DNA of 58,452 bases from Actinomycetes bacterium (GCA_024639145.1 JAHEIZ010000011.1:1-58452), one strand, 5' to 3'. Positions 8,708 through 17,208 are shown, numbered from the stretch's first letter. Translations and numbers: made by a program. The notes: generated by a model from the sequence alone, not told the origin.

Positions 8708-9517
8708 ATGCCTGAGGGCAATGTCATCCATAACCAGGCGCGTCGGCTCTCGCGGGCGTTCCGAGGCAAGGTCGTCGTCGTCGACAGCCCGCAAGGTCGA
8801 TTCGCGGACGGCGCTGCACGAGTGAGTGGCACCGTCGTGCGCAAGGTGGAGGCGCACGGTAAGCACCTGTACATCGGCTTCGAGAATGACCTGTGGATTC
8901 ACATTCACCTGGGTCTGTTCGGAAAGTGGCGCATGGGAAAGGGCGAGGCACCCGAACCTCAGGGGCAGTTGCGTCTGCGCATTCGCACCGACGAGTCGTT
9001 TGCCGAATTGCGCGGGCCGACCGTGTGCGAGGTCCTGACGCCGCAGGAGAAGAAGGCGTCGGTCGCCAGGATCGGGCCCGATCCCATCCGCGCCGATGCT
9101 GATCCTGAGGCAGCCTGGGCGAAGGTGCATCGAAGCTCGCAGAGCATCGGCTCGCTGCTCATGGACCAACGCATCTTTGCCGGCGTTGGCAATATCTATC
9201 GCGCTGAGGTGCTCTTCCGTCACGACATCTCGCCCTTCAGGCCGGGCAAGGAGATCTCGCGTGCCGAGTTCGACGGGATCTGGGCGGATCTCGTTCTGCT
9301 CATGACGCAGGGCACGAAGAACGGCCGCATCGACACGGTGCGCCCCGAGCACATGCCGGCGGTCATGGGCCGAGATGCTCGCGTGGATCGGCACGGAGGA
9401 GAGGTCTACGTCTATCGCCGAGCGGGCATGCACTGCTATCTCTGCGACAGCGAGATTCGCATCGCGGAGATGCAGGGTCGCAATCTCTACTGGTGCCCGA
9501 GGTGCCAGAAGTCCTGA
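8708..9517 (+). CDS. Fpg/Nei-family DNA glycosylase (endonuclease VIII-like)
   Basis: Bifunctional base-excision repair enzyme that removes oxidised bases and cleaves the abasic site. It begins MPEGN, giving the catalytic Pro2 and Glu3 after Met removal. The H2TH region includes GVGNIYRAEVLFRHDISPF, and a C-terminal zinc finger C-x2-C-x16-C-x2-C (CYLC...CPRC) ends the 269-residue chain. The sequence looks closer to Nei than to MutM, as with mycobacterial Nei2, but the substrate range cannot be read here. It starts 10 bases after pepN without a clear ribosome binding site and probably shares its transcript. Confidence 0.9.
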   Translation: MPEGNVIHNQARRLSRAFRGKVVVVDSPQGRFADGAARVSGTVVRKVEAHGKHLYIGFENDLWIHIHLGLFGKWRMGKGEAPEPQGQLRLRIRTDESFAELRGPTVCEVLTPQEKKASVARIGPDPIRADADPEAAWAKVHRSSQSIGSLLMDQRIFAGVGNIYRAEVLFRHDISPFRPGKEISRAEFDGIWADLVLLMTQGTKNGRIDTVRPEHMPAVMGRDARVDRHGGEVYVYRRAGMHCYLCDSEIRIAEMQGRNLYWCPRCQKS

Positions 9518-9534
9518 TGTCTCCTCCACCGATG

Positions 9535-9554
9535 GGGTATACCCTGAGGGGTAT
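9535..9554. promoter_or_regulatory. Overlapping palindromes resembling a CsoR-family operator
   Basis: ATACCC-N4-GGGTAT (9539-9554) is a perfect inverted repeat, and it overlaps a second palindrome GGGTATACCC (9535-9544). Together they cover the putative -10 (TACCCT, 9540-9545) and the start codon of the methyltransferase gene. The pattern resembles operators of CsoR/FrmR-type sensors. No such regulator is encoded in the window, so the assignment is by resemblance only. Confidence 0.45.
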
Positions 9555-10359
9555 GGAGAACTCGGATCGACTGACCACCCTGCTGGACATGTGGCGCACG
9601 AACCTCGGTGCGTGGGCCATCCCCAAGGAGATCCTCGATCAGGCCGAGGTAGCGCCGTGGATTCATCCGGTCGAACTCTTCACTGTCGAGTCCGAGATTC
9701 CCGACACCTTCTCCCATGCGACGGCGCGTGCAGCCCTCAATGAGGGCGGCAGCGTGCTCGATGTCGGCTGTGGCGGTGGGGTGGCCTCGATGGCGCTGAT
9801 CCCGCCCGCCGGCACGGTCATCGGTGTCGACAATGACCAGGCGATGCTGGATCAGTACGCGCTCGCTGCCACCCGCCTCGGTGCGCACCACCGTGAATTC
9901 CTCGGGACCTGGCCTGCCGTCGCCGATGAAGTCCTCGAGGCTGATGTTGTCGTGTGTCATCACGTCGCGTTCAACGTGCCGGATCTCGAGCCTTTCATTC
10001 GGCAACTGGACTGGCATGCCCGCACGCGCGTTGTTCTCGAGATGCCGATGTTCCATCCGATGTCGCGTCTGTCGCCGATGTGGAAGCACTTCTGGAATCT
10101 CGAGCGACCGACTGCGCCGAGCGCGCATGACTTCGTCGAGATCGCCCGCGAGATGGGCTTTGATGCGCAGATTGAGGTCTGGGCCGATGCTGTCTCGTGG
10201 GGCTCGCGCAATGTGAAGAGTGAGGAGCAGCGGCTTGTGCTGGCTCGGCGTCGCCTGTGCCTGAGCGCTGATCGCGCCGAGGAGCTCGCTGCATATCTGG
10301 CCGAGCATCCCGAGGCTCCGGTCGAGATCGCCACCGTGTGGTGGGACGTCAGCCGCTAA
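9553..10359 (+). CDS. Class I SAM-dependent methyltransferase
   Basis: A 268-residue Rossmann-fold methyltransferase. Motif I is VLDVGCGGGVASMAL near residue 68, followed by the acidic end of strand 2 (VIGVDNDQAM) and DVVVCHHVAFNV as motif IV. The substrate is unknown. The reading frame is open upstream into the nei gene, but ATG 9553 is preferred because it lies 7 bases after TACCCT, matching the leaderless pattern. A CsoR-like palindrome covers this promoter, hinting at control by metal or reactive aldehyde/sulfur stress. A strong hairpin terminator follows. Confidence 0.8.
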   Translation: MENSDRLTTLLDMWRTNLGAWAIPKEILDQAEVAPWIHPVELFTVESEIPDTFSHATARAALNEGGSVLDVGCGGGVASMALIPPAGTVIGVDNDQAMLDQYALAATRLGAHHREFLGTWPAVADEVLEADVVVCHHVAFNVPDLEPFIRQLDWHARTRVVLEMPMFHPMSRLSPMWKHFWNLERPTAPSAHDFVEIAREMGFDAQIEVWADAVSWGSRNVKSEEQRLVLARRRLCLSADRAEELAAYLAEHPEAPVEIATVWWDVSR

Positions 10360-10375
10360 GCACCCCGACATGATC

Positions 10376-10400
10376 GAAGCCCCCTCGATGAGGGGGCTTC
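10376..10400. terminator. Bidirectional hairpin terminator
   Basis: A perfect 11-bp stem GAAGCCCCCTC / GAGGGGGCTTC with a three-base loop. It lies between the methyltransferase gene (plus strand) and the 3' end of tRNA-Gly (minus strand) and can serve both. There is no T-run. Confidence 0.7.
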
Positions 10401-10408
10401 GTCGTCGG

Positions 10409-10479
10409 AGCGGGCGACCGGAATCGAACCGGCACCTCCACCTTGGAAGGGTGGGGCACTACCACTATGCAACGCCCGC
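10409..10479 (-). tRNA. tRNA-Gly (anticodon TCC)
   Basis: A 71-base cloverleaf on the minus strand. The acceptor arm GCGGGCG pairs with CGCCCGC. The T arm has GGTTCGATTCC. The anticodon loop CTTCCAA sits in a CCACC/GGTGG stem and gives anticodon TCC. CCA is not encoded. Confidence 0.95.
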
Positions 10480-10561
10480 GTGCGGGGGCAACCCCCAGCG
10501 CAGGAAGTGTATCGCCACCATGGCGCGGGGCTGACAGCCCGACTTGTGTAGACGAGCGCAA

Positions 10562-10595
10562 GAGGGTTAGGCTACCCTTACTAAGTCTTACCTAA
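10562..10595 (+). promoter_or_regulatory. Putative tandem IdeR/DtxR iron boxes and promoter of the iron permease
   Basis: The 19-mer at 10562-10580 matches the DtxR/IdeR consensus TTAGGTTAGGCTAACCTAA at 14 of 19 positions, with the core TTAGGCTA intact. A second, weaker box (12 of 19) ends in ACCTAA at 10595 and overlaps the first by four bases. TAGGCT inside the first box can act as a -10, so the bound iron-loaded repressor would block transcription of the downstream permease. Confidence 0.65.
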
Positions 10596-10617
10596 CCTCG
10601 AACGCACCGGGAGCCTC

Positions 10618-11475
10618 ATGTTCGCCAATTTCCTCATCGGCCTTCGTGAAGGTCTCGAGGCAGCCCTGATCATCGCCATCTTGGTGGCGTACCTGGTCAA
10701 GCTGGGTCAGCGCGAAGCGCTCCCGCGTCTGTGGTCGGGCGTAGCCCTGGCCGTCCTGCTCTCGGTGGGCCTCGGCGCGGTGCTCACTTACACGGGCGCC
10801 AATCTCTCTGACGAGGCTCAGGAGAACTTCGCCGGCGTGATGAGCCTGGCAGCCGTCGGTCTGATCACCTGGATGATCTTCTGGATGGCAGGCCATGCCC
10901 GCAGCATCAAGGGTCACCTGCAAGGTGAGGTCGACAAGGCCCTGGCCGCCAGCACCTGGGGTATTGCCATCGTCGCCTTTATCGCCGTAGCCCGCGAGGG
11001 CCTCGAGACCGCCCTCTTCCTCTTCGCCGGTGCGCAGTCATCGGGCGAAACCGGGGTCGGCCCGCTCGTGGGAGCCCTGCTGGGCCTCGGCGTCGCCGTG
11101 GTCATCGGCCTGCTCCTCTACAAGGGTGCACTACGCCTCAACCTTTCGGCACTGTTCACCTGGACAGGTGCGCTCCTGGTCGTCATTGCCGCCGGTGTGC
11201 TGCGCTACGGGGTTCACGAGCTCCAGGAGACCGGCGTGCTACCGGGCAAGGACAACTACGTCCTCGATCTCACGGGCTCGGTCGACCCGGCCGGCGTCCT
11301 GGCCTCCCTCGTGAGGGCCTTCTTCAACCTCGTGCCGGCCATGACCGCTCTGGAGATCCTTGCCTGGGCCCTGTACATCGTGATCGTCATGCCGCTGTTC
11401 TTCTGGGTGATCCGGCGCAATAAGCGCCCCGTGGCAAGAGCAGCCTCGGCTGCGCAGGAGAAGGTTTCCGCCTGA
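10618..11475 (+). CDS. efeU: FTR1/EfeU-type high-affinity iron permease
   Basis: Integral membrane iron permease of 285 residues with about seven transmembrane helices. The two REXXE iron-binding motifs of the FTR1 family are present: REGLEAALI near the N-terminus and REGLETALFLFAG in the fourth helix. In E. coli the permease works with EfeO and EfeB; neither follows here, since the next genes are tRNA-Pro and tig. The upstream iron-box pair predicts induction under iron limitation. GGGAG lies just before the ATG at 10618. Confidence 0.9.
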   Translation: MFANFLIGLREGLEAALIIAILVAYLVKLGQREALPRLWSGVALAVLLSVGLGAVLTYTGANLSDEAQENFAGVMSLAAVGLITWMIFWMAGHARSIKGHLQGEVDKALAASTWGIAIVAFIAVAREGLETALFLFAGAQSSGETGVGPLVGALLGLGVAVVIGLLLYKGALRLNLSALFTWTGALLVVIAAGVLRYGVHELQETGVLPGKDNYVLDLTGSVDPAGVLASLVRAFFNLVPAMTALEILAWALYIVIVMPLFFWVIRRNKRPVARAASAAQEKVSA

Positions 11476-11571
11476 TCGCTGCTCGATCGGCTGATTCACG
11501 CTTGTGTTCCCCGCGGGAGCTCGCCGATTCGTCGGCAGGGGAGTGCCACCTCTAAGATCGGTGGGCCAGCG

Positions 11572-11644
11572 CGGGGCGTAGCGTAGTGGCTAGCGCGCCT
11601 GCTTTGGGAGCAGGAGATCGGGAGTTCGAATCTCCCCGCCCCGA
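11572..11644 (+). tRNA. tRNA-Pro (anticodon TGG)
   Basis: A 73-base cloverleaf. The acceptor CGGGGCG pairs with CGCCCCG. The anticodon stem CCTGC/GCAGG encloses the loop TTTGGGA, giving anticodon TGG. The T arm contains GAGTTCGAATCTC. CCA is not encoded. TAAGAT at 11553-11558 is a likely -10. The trigger factor gene begins 57 bases downstream. Confidence 0.95.
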
Positions 11645-11701
11645 CTCCCAGCGCACCGATTCCTCGAGGCGTGACCCATCAACACAGGAGATTGATCTGC
11701 A

Positions 11702-12994
11702 GTGAAGAGCGACGTCGAGACCCTTTCCCCGACCCGGGTCAAGCTCACCGTTGAGGTGCCCTTCGATGAGATGAAGGACAGCCTCGATGCCGCCTACGGC
11801 CGCATCGGCAAGCAGGTCAGCATCCCCGGCTTCCGCAAGGGCAAGGTCCCTGCGCGCATCATCGAGCAGCGCTTCGGTCGCGGTGCCGTTCTCGAGGAGG
11901 CCGTCAACGACGCACTCCCGAAGGCGTACGACGAAGCAGTGCGCGAGCACAAGGTGATCCCGGTCGGCCAGCCGACCGTCGACGTCACCGAGCTCGAAGA
12001 CGGCAAGCACCTGGCTTTCACCGCAGAGGTCGACGTGCGCCCCGAGTTCGATCTTCCCGACTTCTCCTCGCTTCGCGTCGAGGTCGGCAATGCCGTTCCC
12101 AATGATGACGATGTTGTTGCCCAGGTCGACTCCCTGCGCTCACGTTTCGCGACGCTCAAGGATGTCGAGCGCGCCGCCGCTGATGGCGACGTGCTCCTGG
12201 TCGACATCGCCGGTGCCACCCCCGAGGGCGACGCTGTCGACGATCTCATCGGCAACGCGCTCTCCTACGAGCTCGGTACCGAGGGCATGCTCCCCGGATT
12301 CGACGATGCAGTGCGCGGCGCCAAGGCAGGCGAGACTCGCTCTTTTGAGTTCACCCCGCAGAACGGTGACTGGACGGGCATCCCGCTGACGGTCAACGTC
12401 GACGTCAAGGGCGTGCGCGAGCGCGAACTGCCGGCACTCGATGACGACTTCGCCCAACTTGCGTCGGAATTCGACACCGTCGCCGAGCTCCAGGACGACG
12501 TCAAGACCCGTTTGGTCCGTCTCAAGCGACTCGAGCAGGGCGCCGAGGCACGCAACAAGGTGCATGAGGTTCTCGTCGAGTCCATCGACATCCCGCTGCC
12601 CGAGGGCGTCATCACCGCTGAGGTTGAGGCGCACTTCGAGGATGGCCATGACAGCGGCGAGGAGCATCGCGCCGAGGTTGAGCAGCAGGCCCGCGAGGCA
12701 CTCAAGAGCCAGTTCATCCTCGACAAGATCGCCGAGCAGGAGGAAGTCTCCGTCGGTGAGTCCGAGCTGTCCGCTTGGCTGGTGCAGCAGGCTCCCCGCT
12801 ACGGCATGAGTCCCGATCAGTTCGCTCAGGCACTCGTCGAGGCCGGCCAGGTTCCGATGGCCATCCAGGACATCCGTCGCGCGAAGGCCCTCGCGGTCGT
12901 GCTCGAGACGGCAACCGTGGTCGATGCCGATGGCAACACGGTCGATCTCAAGGCACTGGATGCAGAGCTCAATGGAGCACTCGCCGCGGAGTAG
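11702..12994 (+). CDS. tig: Trigger factor (ribosome-associated chaperone and peptidyl-prolyl isomerase)
   Basis: Binds the ribosomal exit tunnel and helps nascent chains fold. The 430 residues have the family layout. An N-terminal ribosome-binding domain carries the signature loop PGFRKGKVP near residues 41-49. A central FKBP-like domain contains DDLIGNALSYELG and MLPGFDDAVRGAKAGE, and a long helical C-terminal domain follows. The GTG start at 11702 lies 12 bases after AGGAGA. tig directly precedes the clpP1P2 operon, separated by a terminator, as in mycobacteria and Streptomyces. Confidence 0.97.
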   Translation: MKSDVETLSPTRVKLTVEVPFDEMKDSLDAAYGRIGKQVSIPGFRKGKVPARIIEQRFGRGAVLEEAVNDALPKAYDEAVREHKVIPVGQPTVDVTELEDGKHLAFTAEVDVRPEFDLPDFSSLRVEVGNAVPNDDDVVAQVDSLRSRFATLKDVERAAADGDVLLVDIAGATPEGDAVDDLIGNALSYELGTEGMLPGFDDAVRGAKAGETRSFEFTPQNGDWTGIPLTVNVDVKGVRERELPALDDDFAQLASEFDTVAELQDDVKTRLVRLKRLEQGAEARNKVHEVLVESIDIPLPEGVITAEVEAHFEDGHDSGEEHRAEVEQQAREALKSQFILDKIAEQEEVSVGESELSAWLVQQAPRYGMSPDQFAQALVEAGQVPMAIQDIRRAKALAVVLETATVVDADGNTVDLKALDAELNGALAAE

Positions 12995-13011
12995 CACTAC
13001 GTGAATTCGTG

Positions 13012-13042
13012 AAAGGGGCGGTGGGCAACCACCGCCCCTTTT
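13012..13042 (+). terminator. Rho-independent terminator after tig
   Basis: A 13-bp perfect stem (AAAGGGGCGGTGG with its complement) closed by a GCAA tetraloop and ending in TTTT. It is the most classical terminator in the window. Confidence 0.85.
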
Positions 13043-13080
13043 CGCTGCCTATTTGGCCTCGGGCGAACACGCACTGTCAC

Positions 13081-13112
13081 GGGAAGTCATTCGGGGTCGA
13101 CCGCGTTAGGGT
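13081..13112 (+). promoter_or_regulatory. Putative SigR-type and vegetative promoters of clpP1P2
   Basis: GGGAAG (13081-13086), 18 bases, GTT (13105-13107) differs from the SigR consensus GGGAAT-N18-GTT by one base. TAGGGT (13107-13112) overlaps its 3' end as a possible vegetative -10. The leader is about 30 bases and carries AGGAGG. Confidence 0.5.
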
Positions 13113-13147
13113 CTAGTGACGGCCAACAGGGAAGTACAGGAGGCACG

Positions 13148-13783
13148 GTGAGCGACATCTACGTTCCGCAAATGCGCGGTGCCAGCGGCATGTCCGGTTT
13201 CGGAGACATGCTCGACGAGCGACTGCTGCGCGAGCGCATCATCTGGCTCGAGGGTCCGGTGATGGACGAGAACTCCAACCGCATCGCCAAGCAGCTCCAG
13301 GTGCTTGCCGCCGAGGATCCCGAGAAGGACATCACCCTCTACATCAACTCACCCGGTGGCTCGATCAGTGCGGGCATGGTCGTCTACGACACGATGCAGC
13401 TGATCCCCAATGATGTCGCGACCGTGGCCATGGGCCTGGCGGCATCGATGGGCCAGTTCCTGCTCGTCGCCGGTACCGCCGGCAAGCGCTTCGCCACCCC
13501 GAACACGCGCATCATGATGCATCAGCCGTCCGGCGGCCTCGGCGGAACGGCCAGCGATATCAAGATCCAGGCCGAGCAGATGCTCTTCATCAAGAAGCGC
13601 ATGGCACTTCTCATCGCCGAGCACTCCGGCCAGACCATCGAGCAGATCGAGAAGGATTCCGATCGCGATCGCTGGTTCGACGCAGAGGAGGCCAAGCAGT
13701 ACGGCCTCATCGATCACGTGTACTCAACCTCGGCCGATGCGCCGAGTGCAGCAGCGCGCAAGGGCAAGGGAGAGACCAAGTGA
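13148..13783 (+). CDS. clpP1: ATP-dependent Clp protease proteolytic subunit ClpP1
   Basis: Serine protease subunit of the cytosolic Clp proteasome. The chain has 211 residues, with [15 protein letters not shown], the nucleophile motif GLAASMGQ, the catalytic His in MMHQPSGG and the Asp in DSDRDRW. The N-terminal part and pairing with a second clpP match actinobacterial ClpP1, which forms a mixed tetradecamer with ClpP2. The GTG start has AGGAGG five bases upstream. The stop overlaps the clpP2 start. A SigR-like promoter upstream suggests induction by thiol-oxidative stress, as described in Streptomyces. Confidence 0.96.
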   Translation: MSDIYVPQMRGASGMSGFGDMLDERLLRERIIWLEGPVMDENSNRIAKQLQVLAAEDPEKDITLYINSPGGSISAGMVVYDTMQLIPNDVATVAMGLAASMGQFLLVAGTAGKRFATPNTRIMMHQPSGGLGGTASDIKIQAEQMLFIKKRMALLIAEHSGQTIEQIEKDSDRDRWFDAEEAKQYGLIDHVYSTSADAPSAAARKGKGETK

Positions 13784-14403
13784 TGAACCCCATGAGCATG
13801 CTCGATCCGGTCTCCCGTTACATCCTCCCTGAGTTCCGCGAGCGCTCGGCCACGGGCGAGCGCGTGCACAACCCGTACACCAAACTCTTCGAGGAGCGCA
13901 TCATCTTCCTTGGCGTGCAGATCGACGATGCCTCGGCCGACGATGTCATGGCACAGCTGCTCTGCCTGGAGTCCATGGATCCCGATCGCGATATCCAGAT
14001 CTACATCAACTCGCCCGGCGGCTCGTACACCGCGATGACCGCGATCTACGACACGATGCAGTTCGTCAAGCCCCAGGTGCAGACTGTCTGCCTCGGTCAG
14101 GCCGCCTCGGCAGCATCCGTGCTGCTCGCCGCCGGCACCCCCGGCAAGCGCTTCGCCCTGCCGCATGCACGCGTGCTCATTCACCAGCCGTACACCGAGG
14201 GCGGTGGCCAGGGTTCCGATATCGAGATCCAGGCGAACGAGATCATCCGCATGCGCACCGAGATGGAGGGCATCCTTGCCCACCACACGGGGCGCACCGC
14301 CGAGCAGGTGGCCAAGGACATCGAGCGCGACAAGATCCTCACGGCCGATCAGGCCAAGGAGTACGGCATCATCGACGCCGTCATCTCCTCGCGCAAGGCC
14401 TGA
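13783..14403 (+). CDS. clpP2: ATP-dependent Clp protease proteolytic subunit ClpP2
   Basis: Second ClpP ring subunit, about 206 residues. [17 protein letters not shown] and [16 protein letters not shown] are characteristic of actinobacterial ClpP2, the subunit that docks ClpX and ClpC1. The catalytic Ser is in [12 protein letters not shown], the His in VLIHQPY and the Asp in DIERDK. The ATG overlaps the clpP1 stop by one base (TGATG); a GTG at 13780 is an alternative start. GGGAGA precedes it. The two genes form one transcript and are likely made in equal amounts. Confidence 0.96.
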   Translation: MNPMSMLDPVSRYILPEFRERSATGERVHNPYTKLFEERIIFLGVQIDDASADDVMAQLLCLESMDPDRDIQIYINSPGGSYTAMTAIYDTMQFVKPQVQTVCLGQAASAASVLLAAGTPGKRFALPHARVLIHQPYTEGGGQGSDIEIQANEIIRMRTEMEGILAHHTGRTAEQVAKDIERDKILTADQAKEYGIIDAVISSRKA

Positions 14404-14475
14404 ATTCGCACCCTTTCGCCCGACTTCCCCGGGTGTGTCGGCCGCTCATGACGCGCGTTCGTCACTCCCTCGCGA

Positions 14476-14506
14476 TACGGTCTAATCAGCCCAGATCCCC
14501 TCTGGG
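14476..14506 (+). promoter_or_regulatory. Possible clpX promoter and leader hairpin
   Basis: TACGGT (14476-14481) is a candidate -10. The hairpin CCCAGA-TCCCC-TCTGGG (14490-14506) would then sit at the very 5' end of a leader of about 55 bases that carries GAAAGGAG before the GTG. Confidence 0.4.
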
Positions 14507-14541
14507 TTATCGGGGCGTCTTCGGGCGCGAAAGGAGCACTT

Positions 14542-15831
14542 GTGGCACGCATCGGCGAGAGTGGCGATCTGCTCAAGTGCTCGTTCTGCGGAAAGAGCCA
14601 GAAGCAGGTCAAGAAGCTCATTGCCGGCCCCGGCGTCTACATTTGCGACGAATGCATCGACCTCTGCAACGAGATCATCGAGGAAGAGCTCAGCGAGGCC
14701 TCTGATGTGCAGTGGGGCGATCTGCCCAAGCCGCGCGAGATCTTCGAATTCCTCGATCAGTACGTGATCGGCCAGAACGTCGCGAAGAAGGCGATGTCGG
14801 TTGCCGTCTACAACCACTACAAGCGAGTTCAGGCCGGCGAGAGTGATCGCCCCAAGGACGACAACATCGAGCTCGCGAAGTCCAACATCCTCCTGCTCGG
14901 CCCCACTGGTTCGGGCAAGACCTTGCTGGCCCAAACCCTCGCGCGCATGCTCAACGTGCCGTTCGCGATCGCCGATGCCACGGCCCTGACCGAGGCCGGC
15001 TACGTAGGCGAGGATGTCGAGAACATCCTGCTCAAGCTCATCCAGGCCGCTGACTACGACGTCAAGAAGGCCGAGAAGGGCATCATCTACATCGATGAGA
15101 TCGACAAGGTTGCTCGCAAGAGCGAAAACCCGTCGATTACCCGCGATGTCTCCGGCGAAGGCGTGCAGCAAGCACTGCTGAAGATCCTCGAAGGCACCAC
15201 CGCCTCCGTTCCGCCGCAGGGTGGCCGTAAGCATCCACATCAAGAGTTCATCCAGATCGACACCACCAACGTGCTGTTCATTGTCGGTGGCGCCTTCGCC
15301 GGTCTCGATACGATCATCGAGCAGCGTCTGGGCAAGAAGGCTCTCGGCTTCACCTTCGACCTCGTTGACGGTGAGCGCGAGGAAGACGAGCGCGATATGA
15401 CTGATGTCTTCCAGTACGCGATGCCGGAGGATCTCCTGAAGTTCGGCATGATCCCCGAGTTCATTGGTCGCCTTCCTGTCTTCACTGCCGTGGCCAAGCT
15501 CGATCGCGAAGCACTCGTGTCTGTGCTCACTGAACCCAAGAATGCGCTGGTCAAGCAGTACCAGCGCCTGTTCGAGCTCGACGGTGTCGAGCTTGAGTTC
15601 ACCGAGGATTCCCTCGACGAGATCGCTGACCTCGCACTTCTGCGCGGCACCGGTGCTCGTGGCCTCCGCGCGATCCTCGAAGAGACACTGCTCAACGTCA
15701 TGTACGACGTGCCGAGTCGCGAGGATGTCGCCAAGGTCGTCATCACCGGCGAGGTCGTCAAGCACAACGTGAATCCGACCCTGATAGCTCGCGAGGCTCC
15801 GCGACGCGTGCGAGGCGAGAAGACCGCCTAG
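14542..15831 (+). CDS. clpX: Clp protease ATP-binding subunit ClpX
   Basis: AAA+ unfoldase that recognises, unfolds and feeds substrates into ClpP1P2. The 429 residues show the N-terminal zinc-binding domain (CSFC...CDEC), Walker A GPTGSGKT, Walker [11 protein letters not shown], the pore loop GYVGEDVE and the sensor region [13 protein letters not shown]. The GTG start at 14542 has GAAAGGAG upstream. It is separated from clpP2 by 138 bases with its own putative promoter. A 24-bp hairpin follows. Confidence 0.97.
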   Translation: MARIGESGDLLKCSFCGKSQKQVKKLIAGPGVYICDECIDLCNEIIEEELSEASDVQWGDLPKPREIFEFLDQYVIGQNVAKKAMSVAVYNHYKRVQAGESDRPKDDNIELAKSNILLLGPTGSGKTLLAQTLARMLNVPFAIADATALTEAGYVGEDVENILLKLIQAADYDVKKAEKGIIYIDEIDKVARKSENPSITRDVSGEGVQQALLKILEGTTASVPPQGGRKHPHQEFIQIDTTNVLFIVGGAFAGLDTIIEQRLGKKALGFTFDLVDGEREEDERDMTDVFQYAMPEDLLKFGMIPEFIGRLPVFTAVAKLDREALVSVLTEPKNALVKQYQRLFELDGVELEFTEDSLDEIADLALLRGTGARGLRAILEETLLNVMYDVPSREDVAKVVITGEVVKHNVNPTLIAREAPRRVRGEKTA

Positions 15832-15836
15832 CGCGA

Positions 15837-15890
15837 CCCGATCATCATGAAGGCCCGCAGTGAATGCTGCGGGCCTTCATGATGATCGGG
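15837..15890. terminator. Very long bidirectional hairpin terminator
   Basis: A perfect 24-bp inverted repeat (15837-15860 with 15867-15890; it contains GAAGGCCCGCAG) around the six-base loop TGAATG. It lies between the convergent clpX and beta-propeller genes and is about twice as long as the other hairpins in the window. Confidence 0.8.
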
Positions 15891-15900
15891 GATCGGGTTG

Positions 15901-17208
15901 TCAGCGACCATTCCAGCTGGAGTCCTGGCCAGCCCAGTTGGCTCCCCAGAAGGCATTCGGATTCTGCACCCATTGAGTGCCATTCCAATACACGGTTCGA
16001 TTACACACCCAGCCTCCACTGTGGGAGTTCGGCCATTCTGCCCACGACGCATGCCAACCCGCAGCGCAAGATTCGCCTTCCAATCGTCCATAGGCCTGAA
16101 GCCATGGAGGCGGGCCATCTGAACTGTTAGAGCCAGGGGTATAGCCGGAGGAGAGCACCGAAATCTCACCAGTTCCGTAGACGACGGCATACAGTCGCGA
16201 GCCGTCAGGTGAGGTCGCAATCCAGGTGGTGATTCCTCCGACGTTGATCGGTGTGACTGCTGAAGTGGTGACGTTCACCGCGAAGATCGTGTTCAGCCCG
16301 ACACTTGACGCATAAACCCTTGTTCCATCCGGCGAAGCGCTGATCCCCCAGGGGCCCGCGCCGGAAGGCAGCGCAATTGTGTCCGTGACCGTATTGTCCG
16401 AGGTTCGTATCACGGAGATTGTCGCGTCCGAGTAGTTGGCGACGAAGAGCAATGCGTCGTCCCCAGACATCGCGACTCCGCGAGGTGTGGTTCCTACGGC
16501 CGTACTGGCAATGCTCGTGTCGTTCGCGGTGTTGATAACCGAAACGCTTCCACCGGGATTGGCCTCATTCGTCACGTAAGCGCGTAGCCCGCTGGCGGAG
16601 AAGATGACGCCCGAGGGAATCTCGCCGGTGAGGGCAATTGAACCTGTGGTAGCCCGCGTGGCCACATCGACGATGCAGACTCCGGCATTGAGCTGATTAT
16701 TGGCCACGTAGGCCTTTGCTCCATCGGGGGATATTGCCACTGCGAGTGGGTTGGCGAAAGCGCAGGAACCAGTCGCCACGGCACTGACTGCATGCGTGAC
16801 GGTGTTGATAACCGAGACTGAATTGCTGGCTGTATTGGCGACGAAGAGGTACTGAGCATCAGGTGTCAGAGCGAGTCCAGCCGGCGAGGAGCCCACAGAG
16901 TCGGTTCGGACAACGGCACCACTGGCGGTATCGAAAGTCGTGACGAGATTGAGCGACTGATCAGACACGTAGAGGAAGGCTCCGTCGGGCGAGAGCGCAT
17001 CGGCAAAGGGGTACCCCCCGGTATTCATGGTGAATATGACCTGCGGGTCCCCATTCCAGACACCCGCCGAAGCTTCAGTGGCCATGAAGAGGCTACACAT
17101 CAGTGCGGCAGCCGCACTTGCTGCAGAAACAAGCTGTCGTCTTCTCGTCGTCACGGACGAAAGGCTATCGCTTTTGTACTCACAGAGCGTCGCTGTCGTT
17201 GCAGACAT
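15901..17208 (-). CDS. Secreted seven-bladed YVTN-type beta-propeller protein
   Basis: A 435-residue exported protein. The N-terminus has TTRRRQLV, then a hydrophobic run (SAASAAAALMCSLFMA) and a cleavage-like ASAG; the double arginine could even signal Tat export. Seven YVTN repeats follow, each marked by a P-x-G-x-A-x-SPDG type turn (for example PAGLALTPDA, PLAVAISPDG, PWGISASPDG). The last 56 residues form a separate Trp/Cys-rich module. Such propellers are often surface binding proteins; the ligand is unknown. It lies 57 bases downstream of valS on the same strand. Confidence 0.85.
   Translation of the reverse strand: MSATTATLCEYKSDSLSSVTTRRRQLVSAASAAAALMCSLFMATEASAGVWNGDPQVIFTMNTGGYPFADALSPDGAFLYVSDQSLNLVTTFDTASGAVVRTDSVGSSPAGLALTPDAQYLFVANTASNSVSVINTVTHAVSAVATGSCAFANPLAVAISPDGAKAYVANNQLNAGVCIVDVATRATTGSIALTGEIPSGVIFSASGLRAYVTNEANPGGSVSVINTANDTSIASTAVGTTPRGVAMSGDDALLFVANYSDATISVIRTSDNTVTDTIALPSGAGPWGISASPDGTRVYASSVGLNTIFAVNVTTSAVTPINVGGITTWIATSPDGSRLYAVVYGTGEISVLSSGYTPGSNSSDGPPPWLQAYGRLEGESCAAGWHASWAEWPNSHSGGWVCNRTVYWNGTQWVQNPNAFWGANWAGQDSSWNGR

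Noticed and set aside
14482-15765. A 427-codon open frame on the minus strand antisense to clpX
   Set aside because: It is the codon-phase shadow of clpX: no family similarity, composition dominated by Leu/Asp/Glu runs, and no start signal. Similar long shadows occur at 6118-7053, 7831-8874 and 28516-29394.
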